Counted from the stretch's first letter, positions 39,594 through 49,166 are shown. The stretch: 64,000 bases of DNA from Modestobacter italicus (GCF_000306785.1 NC_017955.1:4526001-4590000); one strand, 5' to 3'. The notes: a model not told the origin generated them from the sequence alone. Numbers and translations are program-made.

Positions 39594-42500
39594 GTGTCAA
39601 CCGTGAGCTCATCCCAGCCCTCCTCCGCCTCTGCCAACCCGGTGGCGGGATTCGGCACCAACGAGTGGCTGGTCGAGGAGATGTACCAGCAGTACCTGGC
39701 CGACCCGCGCAGCGTCGACCAGGCCTGGCACGACTTCTTCGCCGACTACCGCCCGGGCAGTCCGGTGTCCGACGGCGCAGACCGCAGCTCGCAGACCGCC
39801 CCGGCCCCGGAGCAGCCCGCACCGGCACCGGCACCTGCCGCGGCGAAGCCGGCCGCCGCCGCCTCGAAGCCGGCCGCCTCGAAGCCGGCCGCACCGAAGC
39901 CGACCCCCGCGGCCACCGCCACCCCAGCGCCGCGGGCCACCCCGGTCGACGCCCGATCGGAGGGCACCGTCGTGAACCGAGCAGCCGAGCGCGCCTCCCA
40001 GCAGGTGCCCGCCGCCCCGGCGAAGCCGTCCCCCGGCGCGGGCGCCGCCCGAGCAGCCGGCGACGACGCCGGCTCCGGCCCCAAGCGCACCCCGCTGCGC
40101 GGCGCCGCGGCGAGCGTGGTCAAGAACATGAACGCGTCGCTGACCGTCCCGACGGCGACCAGCGTGCGCGCCGTCCCGGCCAAGCTGCTCGTGGACAACC
40201 GCATCGTCATCAACAACCACCTGGCCCGCGCCCGCGGCGGCAAGGTGTCCTTCACGCACCTGATCGGCTACGCGCTGGTCCGGGCGCTGGACAGCTTCCC
40301 GAACATGAACACCGCGTTCGCCGAGGTCGACGGCAAGCCGACCCTGGTGACGCCGGAGCACGTCAACTTCGGCCTGGCGATCGACCTGCCCAAGGCCGAC
40401 GGCACCCGCTCGCTGGTGGTCGCCTCGATCAAGTCCGCCGAGCAGATGGACTTCGCCGAGTTCTGGGGCGCCTACGAGGACATCATCCGGCGGGCCCGCG
40501 CCGGCAAGCTGACCATGGAGGACTTCTCCGGGACGACGATCAGCCTGACCAACCCGGGCACGATCGGCACCAACCACTCGGTGCCCCGGCTGACCACCAA
40601 CCAGGGCACGATCGTCGGCGTCGGCGCGATGGACTACCCGGCCGAGTTCCAGGGGATGAGCCCCGAGGCGCTGGCCGAGATGGCCGTCTCGAAGATCATC
40701 ACGCTCACCTCGACCTACGACCACCGGGTCATCCAGGGTGCGGAGTCCGGCGACTTCCTGCGCCGGATGCACCAGCTGCTGCTGGGCGAGGACGGCTTCT
40801 ACGACGACGTCTTCCGCTCGCTGCGGGTGCCCTACGAGCCGGTCCGCTGGGTGGCCGACAAGCGGGTCAGCCACGAGGGGCAGATCGACAAGGAAGCCCG
40901 GGTCATCGAGGTCATCGAGGCCTACCGGCGCAACGGCCACCTGATGGCCGACACCGACCCGCTGGAGTTCAAGGTCCGCACCCACCCCGACCTGGACATC
41001 GTCCAGCACGGGCTGACGCTGTGGGACCTCGACCGGCCCTTCCCGGTCGGCGGCTTCGCCGGTGAGCGCACCATGCCGCTGCGCGACATCCTCGGCGTGC
41101 TGCGCAACTCCTACTGCCGCACGGTCGGCATCGAGTACATGCACATCACCGACCCCGAGGAGCGCGGCTGGCTGCAGCAGCGCATCGAGGTCAAGCACGA
41201 CCAGCCCACCCGGGACAAGCAGAAGCGGGTGCTCGGCCGGCTCAACGCCGCCGAGGCGTTCGAGACCTTCCTGCAGACCAAGTACGTCGGGCAGAAGCGG
41301 TTCAGCCTCGAGGGCGGCGAGTCGGTGATCCCGCTGCTGGACGAGGTGCTGGTGGCCTCCACCGAGTACGGCCTGGAGGAGGTCGCGATCGGCATGGCCC
41401 ACCGCGGCCGGCTGAACGTGCTCGCCAACGTGCTGGGCAAGAGCTACTCGAAGATCTTCGGGGAGTTCGAGGGCAACATCGACCCGGGCACCGTGCAGGG
41501 CTCCGGCGACGTCAAGTACCACCTGGGCGCCGAGGGCACCTTCGAGCACGACGGCCGCTCGATCGCCGTCTCGCTGGCCAGCAACCCCAGCCACCTGGAG
41601 ACGGTCAACCCGGTGCTCGAGGGCATCGTGCGGGCCAAGCAGGACATGATCGACAAAGGCGAGGGCGGCTTCACCGTGCTCCCGGTCCTGCTGCACGGCG
41701 ACTCCGCGTTCGCCGGCCAGGGCGTGGTGCAGGAGACGCTGAACCTCTCCCAGCTGCGCGGCTACCGCACCGGCGGCACGGTGCACGTGGTCATCAACAA
41801 CCAGGTCGGCTTCACCACCAGCCCGGCCGCGGCGCGCTCGAGCCTCTACTCGACCGACGTCGCGCGGATGATCGGCGCGCCGGTCTTCCACGTGAACGGC
41901 GACGACCCCGAGGCCTGCGTCCGGGTGGCCAAGCTGGCGGTCGACTACCGGCAGGCGTTCAAGAAGGACGTCGTCATCGACCTGGTCTGCTACCGCCGCC
42001 GCGGGCACAACGAGGGCGACGACCCGTCGATGACCCAGCCGCTGATGTACGACATCATCGACCGCAAGCGCTCGGTCCGGAAGCTGTACACCGAGGCGCT
42101 GGTCGGTCGCGGCGACATCACGCTGGCCGACGCCGAGGAGGCCCTGAAGGACTACCGCGGGCAACTGGAGCGGGCCTTCGCCGAGACGCACGACGCCCGG
42201 GACTCCTCCACGCCCGAGCCGGTCATGGACCCGCGCTCGCCGCAGCAGGCGACCGTGGACACCGCGATCAGCCCGGAGGTCCTCAAGACCATCGGCGACG
42301 CCCACGTCAGCTTCCCGCCGGACTTCACCCCGCACCCGAAGCTGCAGAAGATGCTCGAGCGCCGGGCCGCGATGGCCAGCGAGGGCGGCATCGACTGGGC
42401 GATGGGCGAGCTGCTGGCCTTCGGCTCGCTGCTCATGCAGGGCGTCCCGGTGCGGCTGGCCGGCCAGGACTCCCGCCGCGGCACCTTCGTGCAGCGCCAC

Positions 42501-43430
42501 TCGGTCCTCATCGACCGGGAGAACGCCGCCGAGTACACGCCGCTGTCGAACCTGACCCCCGACCAGGCGAAGTTCTTCGTCTACGACTCGCTGCTCAGCG
42601 AGTACGCCGCGCTCGGCTTCGAGTACGGCTACTCGGTGGCCAACCCCAAGGCGCTGGTCCTCTGGGAGGCGCAGTTCGGCGACTTCGTCGACGGCGCGCA
42701 GATGGTGATCGACGAGTTCATCAGCTCCGGCGAGGCCAAGTGGGGGCAGCGGTCCGGCGTGGTCATGCTGCTGCCGCACGGCCTCGAGGGCCAGGGCCCG
42801 GACCACTCCAGCGGCCGGATCGAGCGGTTCCTGCAGCTGTCCGCCGAGAACAACATGACCGTCGCCAACTGCTCCACCCCGGCGAACTACTTCCACCTGC
42901 TGCGCCGCCAGGCGCTCTCGGAGGTGCACCGCCCGCTGGTGGTGTTCACGCCCAAGTCGCTGCTGCGGGCCAAGGCGGCGGTCAGCCCGGTCGCCGACTT
43001 CACCGAGCAGCACTTCCGCCCGGTCCTGCCCGACCCGGGTGTCGGCCGCAAGGCGCTGGACGGCGCCTCGGTCAAGCGGGTGCTGCTGTGCAGCGGCAAG
43101 GTCAGCTACGAGCTCTTCTCCCAGCGGGAGGCCGAGGGCCGCACCGACACCGCCGTCCTGCGGGTCGAGCAGCTGTACCCGCTGCCGGCCGAGGAGATCG
43201 TCGAGGCGCTGGCGCAGTACCCCAACGCCTCGGACGTCGTGTGGGTGCAGGAGGAGCCGGCGAACATGGGTGCCGCCCAGTTCATGCTGGTCAACCTGCC
43301 CGACGAGCTGCCCGCCGGCCGCACCCTGCGCCGGGTCTCGCGCAAGGCCTCGGCCAGCCCGGCCGTCGGGTCGGCGAAGGTGCACGAGGTCGAGCAGCGC
43401 GCCCTGGTGGCCCAGGCCTTCGCGGACTGA
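39594..43430 (+). CDS. kgd: Multifunctional 2-oxoglutarate metabolism enzyme (decarboxylase/dehydrogenase E1 fused to E2-like domain)
   Basis: Kgd/OdhA of the actinobacterial TCA cycle; combines ThDP-dependent 2-oxoglutarate decarboxylation with an acyltransferase domain that works with the shared E2-E3 complex. 1278 residues. Order: N-terminal helix ([25 protein letters not shown]-like, about 22-50), Ala/Pro-rich linker (60-150, no lipoyl domain), E2-like catalytic domain with [11 protein letters not shown] (about 372-382), E1 domain with [14 protein letters not shown] and the ThDP region [17 protein letters not shown] (about 699), and transketolase C-terminal domain. In mycobacteria and corynebacteria it is inhibited by the FHA protein GarA/OdhI; that gene is not in the window. 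The GTG start matches the family N-terminus. Confidence 0.98.
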   Translation: MSTVSSSQPSSASANPVAGFGTNEWLVEEMYQQYLADPRSVDQAWHDFFADYRPGSPVSDGADRSSQTAPAPEQPAPAPAPAAAKPAAAASKPAASKPAAPKPTPAATATPAPRATPVDARSEGTVVNRAAERASQQVPAAPAKPSPGAGAARAAGDDAGSGPKRTPLRGAAASVVKNMNASLTVPTATSVRAVPAKLLVDNRIVINNHLARARGGKVSFTHLIGYALVRALDSFPNMNTAFAEVDGKPTLVTPEHVNFGLAIDLPKADGTRSLVVASIKSAEQMDFAEFWGAYEDIIRRARAGKLTMEDFSGTTISLTNPGTIGTNHSVPRLTTNQGTIVGVGAMDYPAEFQGMSPEALAEMAVSKIITLTSTYDHRVIQGAESGDFLRRMHQLLLGEDGFYDDVFRSLRVPYEPVRWVADKRVSHEGQIDKEARVIEVIEAYRRNGHLMADTDPLEFKVRTHPDLDIVQHGLTLWDLDRPFPVGGFAGERTMPLRDILGVLRNSYCRTVGIEYMHITDPEERGWLQQRIEVKHDQPTRDKQKRVLGRLNAAEAFETFLQTKYVGQKRFSLEGGESVIPLLDEVLVASTEYGLEEVAIGMAHRGRLNVLANVLGKSYSKIFGEFEGNIDPGTVQGSGDVKYHLGAEGTFEHDGRSIAVSLASNPSHLETVNPVLEGIVRAKQDMIDKGEGGFTVLPVLLHGDSAFAGQGVVQETLNLSQLRGYRTGGTVHVVINNQVGFTTSPAAARSSLYSTDVARMIGAPVFHVNGDDPEACVRVAKLAVDYRQAFKKDVVIDLVCYRRRGHNEGDDPSMTQPLMYDIIDRKRSVRKLYTEALVGRGDITLADAEEALKDYRGQLERAFAETHDARDSSTPEPVMDPRSPQQATVDTAISPEVLKTIGDAHVSFPPDFTPHPKLQKMLERRAAMASEGGIDWAMGELLAFGSLLMQGVPVRLAGQDSRRGTFVQRHSVLIDRENAAEYTPLSNLTPDQAKFFVYDSLLSEYAALGFEYGYSVANPKALVLWEAQFGDFVDGAQMVIDEFISSGEAKWGQRSGVVMLLPHGLEGQGPDHSSGRIERFLQLSAENNMTVANCSTPANYFHLLRRQALSEVHRPLVVFTPKSLLRAKAAVSPVADFTEQHFRPVLPDPGVGRKALDGASVKRVLLCSGKVSYELFSQREAEGRTDTAVLRVEQLYPLPAEEIVEALAQYPNASDVVWVQEEPANMGAAQFMLVNLPDELPAGRTLRRVSRKASASPAVGSAKVHEVEQRALVAQAFAD

Positions 43431-43436
43431 GCCCCC

Positions 43437-43619
43437 GTGTACTTCACCGATCGCGGCATCGAGGAGCTGGCCGGCCGGCGGGGCGAGGAGGAGGTCTCCC
43501 TCGCCTGGCTGGCCGACCAGCTGCAGGCCTTCGTCGACGCGAACCCGGAGTTCGAGGTCCCCGTCGAGCGGCTGGCCACCTGGCTGGCCCGCGGCGGCAC
43601 CGACGATGTCGACGAGTGA
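43437..43619 (+). CDS. DUF6104 family small protein
   Basis: A 60-residue acidic protein whose whole length (YFTDRGIEELAGRRGEEEV, then VSLAWLADQLQAFVDANPEF and ARGGTDDVDE) matches my memory of the small protein family that follows kgd in many actinobacteria. The GTG lies 4 bp after the kgd stop, so the two are co-transcribed. There are no cysteines or membrane segments. The constant linkage suggests a role with Kgd, but none is known to me. A terminator-like hairpin overlaps its stop. Confidence 0.8.
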   Translation: MYFTDRGIEELAGRRGEEEVSLAWLADQLQAFVDANPEFEVPVERLATWLARGGTDDVDE

Positions 43620-43663
43620 GTGGAGTGCCAGCGCATCACTTTCCGAGCGCTGACACTCCACTC
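43618..43663 (+). terminator. 17-bp hairpin after kgd-DUF6104
   Basis: Arms 43618-43634 and 43647-43663 pair at 16 of 17 positions around a 12-nt loop; the left arm starts inside the DUF6104 stop codon. It is the likely end of the kgd message. It is less GC-rich than most hairpins here and also reads as an extended dyad, so operator function cannot be excluded. Confidence 0.65.
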
Positions 43664-43717
43664 AGCTCCTCCGCGCGCCTCCGTCGGCTGGGCGGCACGC
43701 GGGGAGACGCTGGGTAG

Positions 43718-44422
43718 GTGCTCGGTCACTCGCATGCCCTCTCCGGTCTCGCCGTCGGCGCCGCCACGCTCCCGTGGGCGCCGGTGCACGGCACCGTGGC
43801 GCAGGTCGCCTGGGTGTCGGCCGTCGGCGGCTTCGCGATGCTGCCGGACCTGGACCAGAAGGGGTCCACGATCAGCCGGATGTGGGGGCCGCTGACCGAC
43901 GTCCCGTCCGGCGTGGTGAACGCCATCAGCCGCGGCCACCGCTGGGGGACGCACGACGCCGTCCTCGGGTCGCTGGCCTTCGGGCTGCTGGCCTACGCCG
44001 CCGCCTGGAACCACTGGTCGAGCCTGCTGCTGCTGGCACTGGCCATCGGGCTGGCGCTGCGGGCGCTGCACGTGGTCATCCCGGGGCGGGCGGAGAACAC
44101 CGTGATCGGCAACCTGGTGCTCTCCTGGGGCGGGGCCTGGCTGCTGCTGGCGCACAGCCCCGGCCCGGACTGGCTGCCCGCGGCCGTCGTCGTCGGCGTG
44201 CTCACCCACATCGCCGGGGACGGGCTGACCAAGGAGGGCGTGCCGGTACCGGTGTTCTGGCTTGTCCGGCGCAGCCGGATCGCCCCGGTGCACCTGCGCA
44301 CCGGCGCCGTCGTCGAGCGGGCCGTGCTCGTCCCGCTCTTCGTGCTGGCCACCGTGGCGTTCCTGGTCGCCAACACCGGCGCCCGCACGCTGGTCGACCC
44401 GATCCTGGCCCGACTCGGCTGA
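43718..44422 (+). CDS. YdjM/DUF457-type membrane-bound metal-dependent hydrolase
   Basis: A 234-residue protein with about four transmembrane helices. The N-terminus MLGHSHALSGLAVGAATLPW has the conserved His-x-His-x-x-x-G of this family; GGFAMLPDLDQKGST carries the D-x-D acidic motif and SRGHRWGTHDAVLGSL the second histidine cluster; THIAGDGLTKEGVPV is the C-terminal signature. These residues would make a metal site at the membrane face. The family includes E. coli YdjM, a LexA-regulated gene, but no LexA box is seen here. Substrate unknown. Confidence 0.85.
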   Translation: MLGHSHALSGLAVGAATLPWAPVHGTVAQVAWVSAVGGFAMLPDLDQKGSTISRMWGPLTDVPSGVVNAISRGHRWGTHDAVLGSLAFGLLAYAAAWNHWSSLLLLALAIGLALRALHVVIPGRAENTVIGNLVLSWGGAWLLLAHSPGPDWLPAAVVVGVLTHIAGDGLTKEGVPVPVFWLVRRSRIAPVHLRTGAVVERAVLVPLFVLATVAFLVANTGARTLVDPILARLG

Positions 44423-44430
44423 TCGGGCAC

Positions 44431-44436
44431 TACGGT
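44431..44436 (+). promoter_or_regulatory. -10 box of the 2-hydroxyacid dehydrogenase gene
   Basis: TACGGT, 8 nt before the GTG at 44445. It supports that start over the next in-frame GTG and implies a leaderless transcript. Confidence 0.45.
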
Positions 44437-44444
44437 CGGCGGCT

Positions 44445-45446
44445 GTGACTGGCACCGCCCCCGCCGAGCGCGGTGGTCCCCCGGTGAGCGGGCACGTGTA
44501 CGTCACCCGGCTGCTGTCCGACGACGCGATGACGGCGCTGGCCGCGCTCGGGCACCCGGTCGTCGTCGGGGAGGAGCGGCCCCCGACCCCGGCGGAGCTG
44601 CTCCGGGACGCCGCCGGTGCGGCTGCCGTCGTCGCCACCCTCACCGACCGGGTCGACGCCGCGGTGCTGGACGCCGCCGGTCCGGGGCTGCGGGTGGTGG
44701 CGAACGTCGCGGTCGGCTACGACAACGTCGACGTGGCGGCGGCGCGGGCCCGGGGCGTCGTGGTGACCAACACCCCCGGCGTCCTGGACGGGGCGACGGC
44801 GGACCTGACGATGGGCCTGCTGCTCGCCGCCGCCCGCCGGATCGCCGAGGGCGACCGCTTCCTGCGCACCGGGGCGCCGTGGGTGTGGGGACCGCGGATG
44901 CTCGTCGGCCTGGACGTCTCCGCCGGGGCGACCCTGGGCATCGTCGGCTACGGCCGCATCGGCCGCGCCGTCGCCCGCCGGGCGCGGGCCTTCGACCTGC
45001 AGGTGCTGGCCACGCCCACCCGGACCCCGCTGAGCCCGGCGGAGCGCGCGGCCGTCGAGTTCCGCGAGCTGCCCGACCTCCTCGCGGCCTCGGACGTGGT
45101 CAGCCTGCACTGCCCGCTGACCCCGCAGACCCGCCACCTGGTCGACGACGCGGCGCTGGCCCGGATGCGGCCGACCGCACTGCTGGTGAACACCGCGCGC
45201 GGCGGCGTCGTCGACACCGACGCCCTGGTCCGGGCGCTCACCGAGGGGCGGCTCGGCGGCTCGGCGCTGGACGTCTTCGAGGACGAGCCGCACGTCGACC
45301 CCCGGTTGCTCGCGCTGCCCCAGGTGGTGCTCACCCCGCACCTGGGCAGCGCCGGCGACCGGACCCGGAGCGCGATGTGCGGCCTCGCCGTCGACAACGT
45401 CGCCGCCGTGCTCGCCGGCCGCCCGGCGCTCACGCCGGTGGACTGA
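44445..45446 (+). CDS. D-2-hydroxyacid dehydrogenase (glyoxylate/hydroxypyruvate reductase type)
   Basis: NAD(P)H-dependent reduction of a 2-oxoacid such as glyoxylate or hydroxypyruvate. 333 residues. VANVAVGYDNVDVAAARARGV is the D-isomer catalytic-domain hallmark. The cofactor loop LGIVGYGRIGRAVARRARAF (GxGxxG) lies near residue 165. Catalytic Arg is in LLVNTARGGVVD, Glu in LDVFEDEPHVD, His in VLTPHLGSAG. An in-frame GTG 39 bp downstream is an alternative start. The 3' end overlaps the convergent sodX gene by 17 bp. Confidence 0.9.
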   Translation: MTGTAPAERGGPPVSGHVYVTRLLSDDAMTALAALGHPVVVGEERPPTPAELLRDAAGAAAVVATLTDRVDAAVLDAAGPGLRVVANVAVGYDNVDVAAARARGVVVTNTPGVLDGATADLTMGLLLAAARRIAEGDRFLRTGAPWVWGPRMLVGLDVSAGATLGIVGYGRIGRAVARRARAFDLQVLATPTRTPLSPAERAAVEFRELPDLLAASDVVSLHCPLTPQTRHLVDDAALARMRPTALLVNTARGGVVDTDALVRALTEGRLGGSALDVFEDEPHVDPRLLALPQVVLTPHLGSAGDRTRSAMCGLAVDNVAAVLAGRPALTPVD

Positions 45447-45825
45447 GGTCCTCCCCCGGCTGCCGGGGATCGGGGGCGAGGCGGCCCGGCCGGGGCCGCA
45501 GCCGGAGGACGACGCGGCCCACGACCACCGCGGGCCCGAACGCCCGGCTGTCGTCGGTGACGAGCGGGTTGTCGCCCTCGACCCAGTGCCCGCCCGGCAC
45601 GGCGCGCCGCACCCGCTTGACCACGAGCAGCTCCGGGCGGGTCGGGAAGCGGGCCAGGACGACGTCCCCGGGGCGCACCCGGGCGGCCCGGCCGACCCGG
45701 CGGACCAGCAGCCGGTCGCCGTGCCGCACGGTCGGCGCCATCGAGGGGCCGGTCACCCGGGCGAGGACCCAGCGCGTGGCCAGGCCGGGGACGTCCCGCC
45801 GGCCGCGACCGCCGGACGTGTTCAT
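45430..45825 (-). CDS. sodX: Nickel-type superoxide dismutase maturation protease
   Basis: A 131-residue S26-family serine peptidase without a membrane anchor. Catalytic Ser in VTGPSMAPTVRHGDRLLV (about residues 25-42) and general-base Lys in ELLVVKRVRR (about 72-81); HWVEGDNP is the conserved box. Such short soluble S26 proteins beside sodN are known to remove the SodN propeptide and so expose His1 for nickel. It is divergent from sodN, with starts 60 bp apart, a context that makes the assignment strong. An ATG three codons upstream is an alternative start. Confidence 0.9.
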   Translation of the reverse strand: MNTSGGRGRRDVPGLATRWVLARVTGPSMAPTVRHGDRLLVRRVGRAARVRPGDVVLARFPTRPELLVVKRVRRAVPGGHWVEGDNPLVTDDSRAFGPAVVVGRVVLRLRPRPGRLAPDPRQPGEDLSPPA

Positions 45826-45840
45826 GCTGATCACCGCGGG

Positions 45841-45846
45841 TAGGGT
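45841..45846 (+). promoter_or_regulatory. -10 box of sodN in the sodX-sodN divergent promoter region
   Basis: TAGGGT, about 40 nt upstream of the sodN ATG; the leader carries GGAGG with an 8-nt spacer. I looked for a Nur operator (TGCAA-N5-TTGCA) in the 60-bp gap and saw none. Confidence 0.45.
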
Positions 45847-45885
45847 CGCAGACGACCGATCTCCCACGAACCCGGAGGCATCCCC

Positions 45886-46290
45886 ATGCGTCTGTTCCGC
45901 ATGTTCTCCGCCGTGGAGGCCACCGCGCACTGCGACCTCCCCTGCGGCGTGTACGACCCGGCCCAGGCCCGGATCGAGGCCGAGAGCGTCAAGGCCATCC
46001 AGGAGAAGTGCCAGGGCAACGAGGACCCGGTCTTCCGCACCCGCGCCATCCTGATCAAGGAGCAGCGGGCGGACCTGGTCAAGCACCACCTGTGGGTCCT
46101 GTGGACCGACTACTTCAAGCCCCCGCACTTCGAGAAGTACCCGCAGCTGCACGAGCTGTTCAACAAGGCCACCAAGCAGGCCGGCGCCGCCGGCGGCAAG
46201 GGCAGCATGGACCCGGCCGAGGGGCAGAAGCTCCTCGACTACATCGCGGAGATCGACAAGATCTTCTGGGAGACCAAGGCCGCAGCCTGA
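45886..46290 (+). CDS. sodN: Nickel superoxide dismutase
   Basis: Converts superoxide to oxygen and hydrogen peroxide at a nickel centre; a hexameric cytoplasmic enzyme in actinobacteria. 134 residues. The 14-residue propeptide (MRLFRMFSAVEATA) is followed by the nickel hook HCDLPCGVYDP, so the mature protein begins with His at precursor residue 15; Cys16 and Cys20 and the His imidazole are the ligands. The rest (KAIQEKCQGNED, KHHLWVLWTDYFKPPHFEKY) matches the four-helix bundle. It is paired with the divergent protease gene sodX. No FeMn- or CuZn-type SOD gene is in the window. Confidence 0.98.
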   Translation: MRLFRMFSAVEATAHCDLPCGVYDPAQARIEAESVKAIQEKCQGNEDPVFRTRAILIKEQRADLVKHHLWVLWTDYFKPPHFEKYPQLHELFNKATKQAGAAGGKGSMDPAEGQKLLDYIAEIDKIFWETKAAA

Positions 46291-46405
46291 CCAAGGACTC
46301 CGTCCTGCTGCCGGGTCGCCCCCTCGGGCGGCCCGGCAGTGCTGTATCCCGCCACCGCGGCACCCGGTGTCGGCCGCTCCGACCCGACCCAGGAGAGACC
46401 GCACC

Positions 46406-47638
46406 GTGAGCCCCCGTTTCGACCTGCGCTCGTTGCTCGAACGGGTGGAGGCCGCCGCGCCGATCGACGCCGTGTCCGCGGTCGCCGACCAGCTCGCCCT
46501 GCTGTCCGAGGCGACCGAGGTGTCGTTCCTCATCGCCGACTTCAGCGGTCACGCCCTGGTCCGGCTGAGCACCGCCGAGCGCACACCCGAGGGCACGCGC
46601 ACCCGCGGCCCCGAGTCGGCGGAGACCGTCCCGCTGGAGGGCACCGTCTACGCCCGGGTGCTGCGCACCCAGCAGCCCGACGTCACCGCCACCGACCGCG
46701 GCACGTGCGTGGTCGTGCCGGTCACCGACCGCGGGGACGCGATCGGCCTGCTGGAGCTGGTGCTCCCCGAGCCGCCCGACGAGCAGGTGCAGGCCGACAT
46801 CCGGGCCGCCGGTCACGCCCTCGCCTACGTCATCATCGCCAACCGCCGGCACACCGACCTCTTCGAGTGGGGCCAGCGGACCACGCCCTTCTCCCTCGCC
46901 GCGGAGATCCAGCGCCGGCTGCTGCCCGCCGCGTTCACCTGCGAGGCCGGGCAGTTCACCCTGGCCGGGTGGCTGGAGCCCGCCGCCACCGTCGGCGGGG
47001 ACACGTTCGACTACACGCTCGACCGGGACGCCCTGCACGTGTCCATCACCGACGCGGTCGGCCACGAGGTGGGCGCGTCGCTGCTGGCCACCCTGCTGGT
47101 CGGCAGCCTCCGCAACGAGCGCCGGCGCGGGCTGCCGCTGGCCGAGCAGGTGCACAACGCCGACCTCGCGCTCGCGGAGAACACCGCGCCCGGCCAGTTC
47201 GTCACCGGTCAGGTGATGCGGGTGGACCTGCACACCGGCCACGCGCAGGTCGTCAACGCCGGGCACCCGCTCCCGCTGCGCCTGCGCGACGGCCGGGTCG
47301 AGGAGGTCGCGCTCGACGTCGACCTCCCGTTCGGCGTGGAGCCGGCGTGGCCGTTCCGGGTGCAGGAGTTCCCGCTGGAGCCCGGCGACCGGATCGTGTT
47401 CGTCACCGACGGCATGCTCGAGCGCAACGCCGCCGAGCTCGACGTCGCCACCGCCCTGGCCGGCAGCGCCGCGCTGCACCCCCGCGAGGTCGTGCACGCG
47501 CTCGGGACGGCGGTCATGCGCGCCACCGGCGGGGAGCTCAGCGACGACGCCACGGTGGTCTGCCTGGACTGGTACGGCGGTCCGCCCCGGGCCCGCGACA
47601 GCGACAGCGGGGCCGGCCGCGGGCTCGCCTCGCACTGA
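46406..47638 (+). CDS. GAF-SpoIIE (PP2C-type) serine/threonine phosphatase
   Basis: A 410-residue cytoplasmic protein. Residues about 15-165 form a GAF-like domain; 190-400 a SpoIIE/PP2C phosphatase domain. Metal-binding motifs are recognisable: AATVGGDTFDYTLD (the first Asp pair, GGD-x-x-D), ITDAVGHEVGASLLA (the D-x-x-GHG variant), VVNAGHPLPL and FVTDGMLERN, with DDATVVCLD at the end. Such proteins usually dephosphorylate anti-sigma-factor antagonists. No anti-sigma or STAS partner is next to it. The GTG is preceded by AGGAGAG; an upstream in-frame start is less likely. Confidence 0.87.
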   Translation: MSPRFDLRSLLERVEAAAPIDAVSAVADQLALLSEATEVSFLIADFSGHALVRLSTAERTPEGTRTRGPESAETVPLEGTVYARVLRTQQPDVTATDRGTCVVVPVTDRGDAIGLLELVLPEPPDEQVQADIRAAGHALAYVIIANRRHTDLFEWGQRTTPFSLAAEIQRRLLPAAFTCEAGQFTLAGWLEPAATVGGDTFDYTLDRDALHVSITDAVGHEVGASLLATLLVGSLRNERRRGLPLAEQVHNADLALAENTAPGQFVTGQVMRVDLHTGHAQVVNAGHPLPLRLRDGRVEEVALDVDLPFGVEPAWPFRVQEFPLEPGDRIVFVTDGMLERNAAELDVATALAGSAALHPREVVHALGTAVMRATGGELSDDATVVCLDWYGGPPRARDSDSGAGRGLASH

Positions 47639-47676
47639 CCGGCCGGCGCTGCCCCGGGTCCGCGGTCACGCACCGG

Positions 47677-47682
47677 TAACCT
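47677..47682 (+). promoter_or_regulatory. -10 box of psd (leaderless)
   Basis: TAACCT followed by 9 nt and the psd ATG. It would drive psd-pssA and the coupled acetyltransferase gene. Confidence 0.5.
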
Positions 47683-47691
47683 CGGACTGCG

Positions 47692-48354
47692 ATGCGCATC
47701 GACCGGGCCGGCTGGCCCTTCCTCGCCGTCCCTCTCGGCCTTGCCGCGGCCTCCACCGCCCTGGGCCGGGCGACCGGCCGCTCGGCCCGCCTCGTGGTGT
47801 GGCCGCTGCTGGCGCTGTCGGGCTACCTGGCGGTGTTCTTCCGCGACCCCGACCGGCGCTGCGACGTCGTCCCGCCGGCCTCGGACGAGGTGCTGGCCCC
47901 GGCCGACGGCGTCGTCATGGTGGCCGGCGAGCCGCAGCCCGGGGTGGCCCCCGAGGGCGACTGGCAGCAGGTGAGCGTCTTCCTCTCCGTCGTCGACGTG
48001 CACGTCAACCGCGCCCCGTACCGCGGGCAGGTCACCGAGCACAGCTACCGGCCGGGCAGCTTCCTGGCCGCCTACCGCCGGGAGAGCGCGCACCGCAACG
48101 AGCGCAGCGAGCTGTGGGTCCGGGACGGTGACCGCACCGTCGTCTTCCGGCAGGTCGTCGGCGTCCTGGCCCGCCGCATCGTCACCCGGGTCGGCGTGGG
48201 GGCGCAGGTGGCCACCGGCGAGCGGATCGGGCTGATGAAGTTCGGGTCCCGGATGGACGTCTTCGTGCCGCGCGAGTGCACGGTCACCGTCGCCGAGGGG
48301 CAGCGCGTGCGTGGCGGGGAGACCGTCATCGCCCGCTGGCCGGCACCCCGCTGA
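47692..48354 (+). CDS. psd: Phosphatidylserine decarboxylase proenzyme (short, membrane-anchored form)
   Basis: Makes phosphatidylethanolamine from phosphatidylserine. 220 residues, the short archaeal/actinobacterial type II-like form. Two N-terminal hydrophobic segments (about residues 8-24 and 33-50) lead to FFRDPDR, a family mark. VFLSVVDVHVNRAPYRG holds the conserved His. The self-cleavage site is Gly185-Ser186 in LMKFGSRMDVF; the Ser becomes the pyruvoyl group of the alpha chain. pssA follows after 14 bp, so both steps of phosphatidylethanolamine synthesis are together. Confidence 0.96.
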   Translation: MRIDRAGWPFLAVPLGLAAASTALGRATGRSARLVVWPLLALSGYLAVFFRDPDRRCDVVPPASDEVLAPADGVVMVAGEPQPGVAPEGDWQQVSVFLSVVDVHVNRAPYRGQVTEHSYRPGSFLAAYRRESAHRNERSELWVRDGDRTVVFRQVVGVLARRIVTRVGVGAQVATGERIGLMKFGSRMDVFVPRECTVTVAEGQRVRGGETVIARWPAPR

Positions 48355-48368
48355 GGGGGGACGGCGGG

Positions 48369-49166
48369 ATGCCGGGCAGGCGCACCACCACCGTGGAGTT
48401 CGTCCGCGGCTCGGTCCGCGGTGGGCGGCGGCGGGCCCGCTCGTGGCTGCCGAGCATGTTCACGCTGGCCAACATGATGTGCGGCTTCTTCGCCATCCTG
48501 GTCGCGTTCCGCGGCGAGTACCGGCTGGCCTGCGCGCTGATCGCGCTGTCGGTGGTCTTCGACATCGCCGACGGCGCGGTGGCCCGGCTGGTCGGCGCGG
48601 TCTCGCCGTTCGGGCTGCAGTTCGACTCCCTCGCCGACCTGGTGTCCTTCGGCCTGGCGCCGTCCCTGCTGGTGTTCGCGCTGTTCTCCGACGGCCGGGA
48701 CTCCCTCGACGCCCTGGGCTGGATCGCCTGCTTCCTGTGGGTGGCCTGCGCGGCGATCCGGCTGGCCCGGTTCAACACCACGATCGACCCGACGGCGGAC
48801 AAGCGGTACTTCACCGGCCTGCCCAGCCCGGGCGCCGCCGGGGTGGTGCTGGCCAGCGTCTTCGCCTTCGCCGACCTGATGGAGGGCCGCGACCGGCTGT
48901 GGATGCTGCTGGTCGTGCTCGTCCCCGGGCTGCTGATGGTCAGCAACGTCCGCTACCGCTCGTTCCGGTCGCTGGTCAGCCCGAAGAGCGGCAAGCCCTA
49001 TGGTCTGGTCGTCACCGTGGTCGTCGTGCTGGTCGGACTGGCCACGGTGCCGACCGTGACCTGCTGCGTGGTGGCCTACAGCTACCTGGTCTCGCCGCTG
49101 GTGGTGCCCGTGCTGACGCCGCTGGGCCGGCTCGTGCCGGACCGGCTGAAGGAGGTCCTCTCGTGA
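48369..49166 (+). CDS. pssA: CDP-diacylglycerol-serine O-phosphatidyltransferase
   Basis: Integral membrane CDP-alcohol phosphatidyltransferase making phosphatidylserine. 265 residues with about seven or eight transmembrane helices. The catalytic motif D-x2-DG-x2-AR-x8-G-x3-D-x3-D is complete: DIADGAVARLVGAVSPFGLQ, then FDSLADLVSFG (about residues 59-90). RYFTGLPSPGAAG is typical of the Ser-specific branch. ATG chosen with GAGGGGGGA upstream. It directly follows psd and overlaps the next gene by 4 nt (GTGA). Confidence 0.96.
   Translation: MPGRRTTTVEFVRGSVRGGRRRARSWLPSMFTLANMMCGFFAILVAFRGEYRLACALIALSVVFDIADGAVARLVGAVSPFGLQFDSLADLVSFGLAPSLLVFALFSDGRDSLDALGWIACFLWVACAAIRLARFNTTIDPTADKRYFTGLPSPGAAGVVLASVFAFADLMEGRDRLWMLLVVLVPGLLMVSNVRYRSFRSLVSPKSGKPYGLVVTVVVVLVGLATVPTVTCCVVAYSYLVSPLVVPVLTPLGRLVPDRLKEVLS

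Noticed and set aside
39609-43661. 1350-codon open frame antisense to kgd
   Set aside because: Product is Val/Gly/His/Leu/Arg-rich with no domain pattern; it arises from the G/C third-position bias of kgd.
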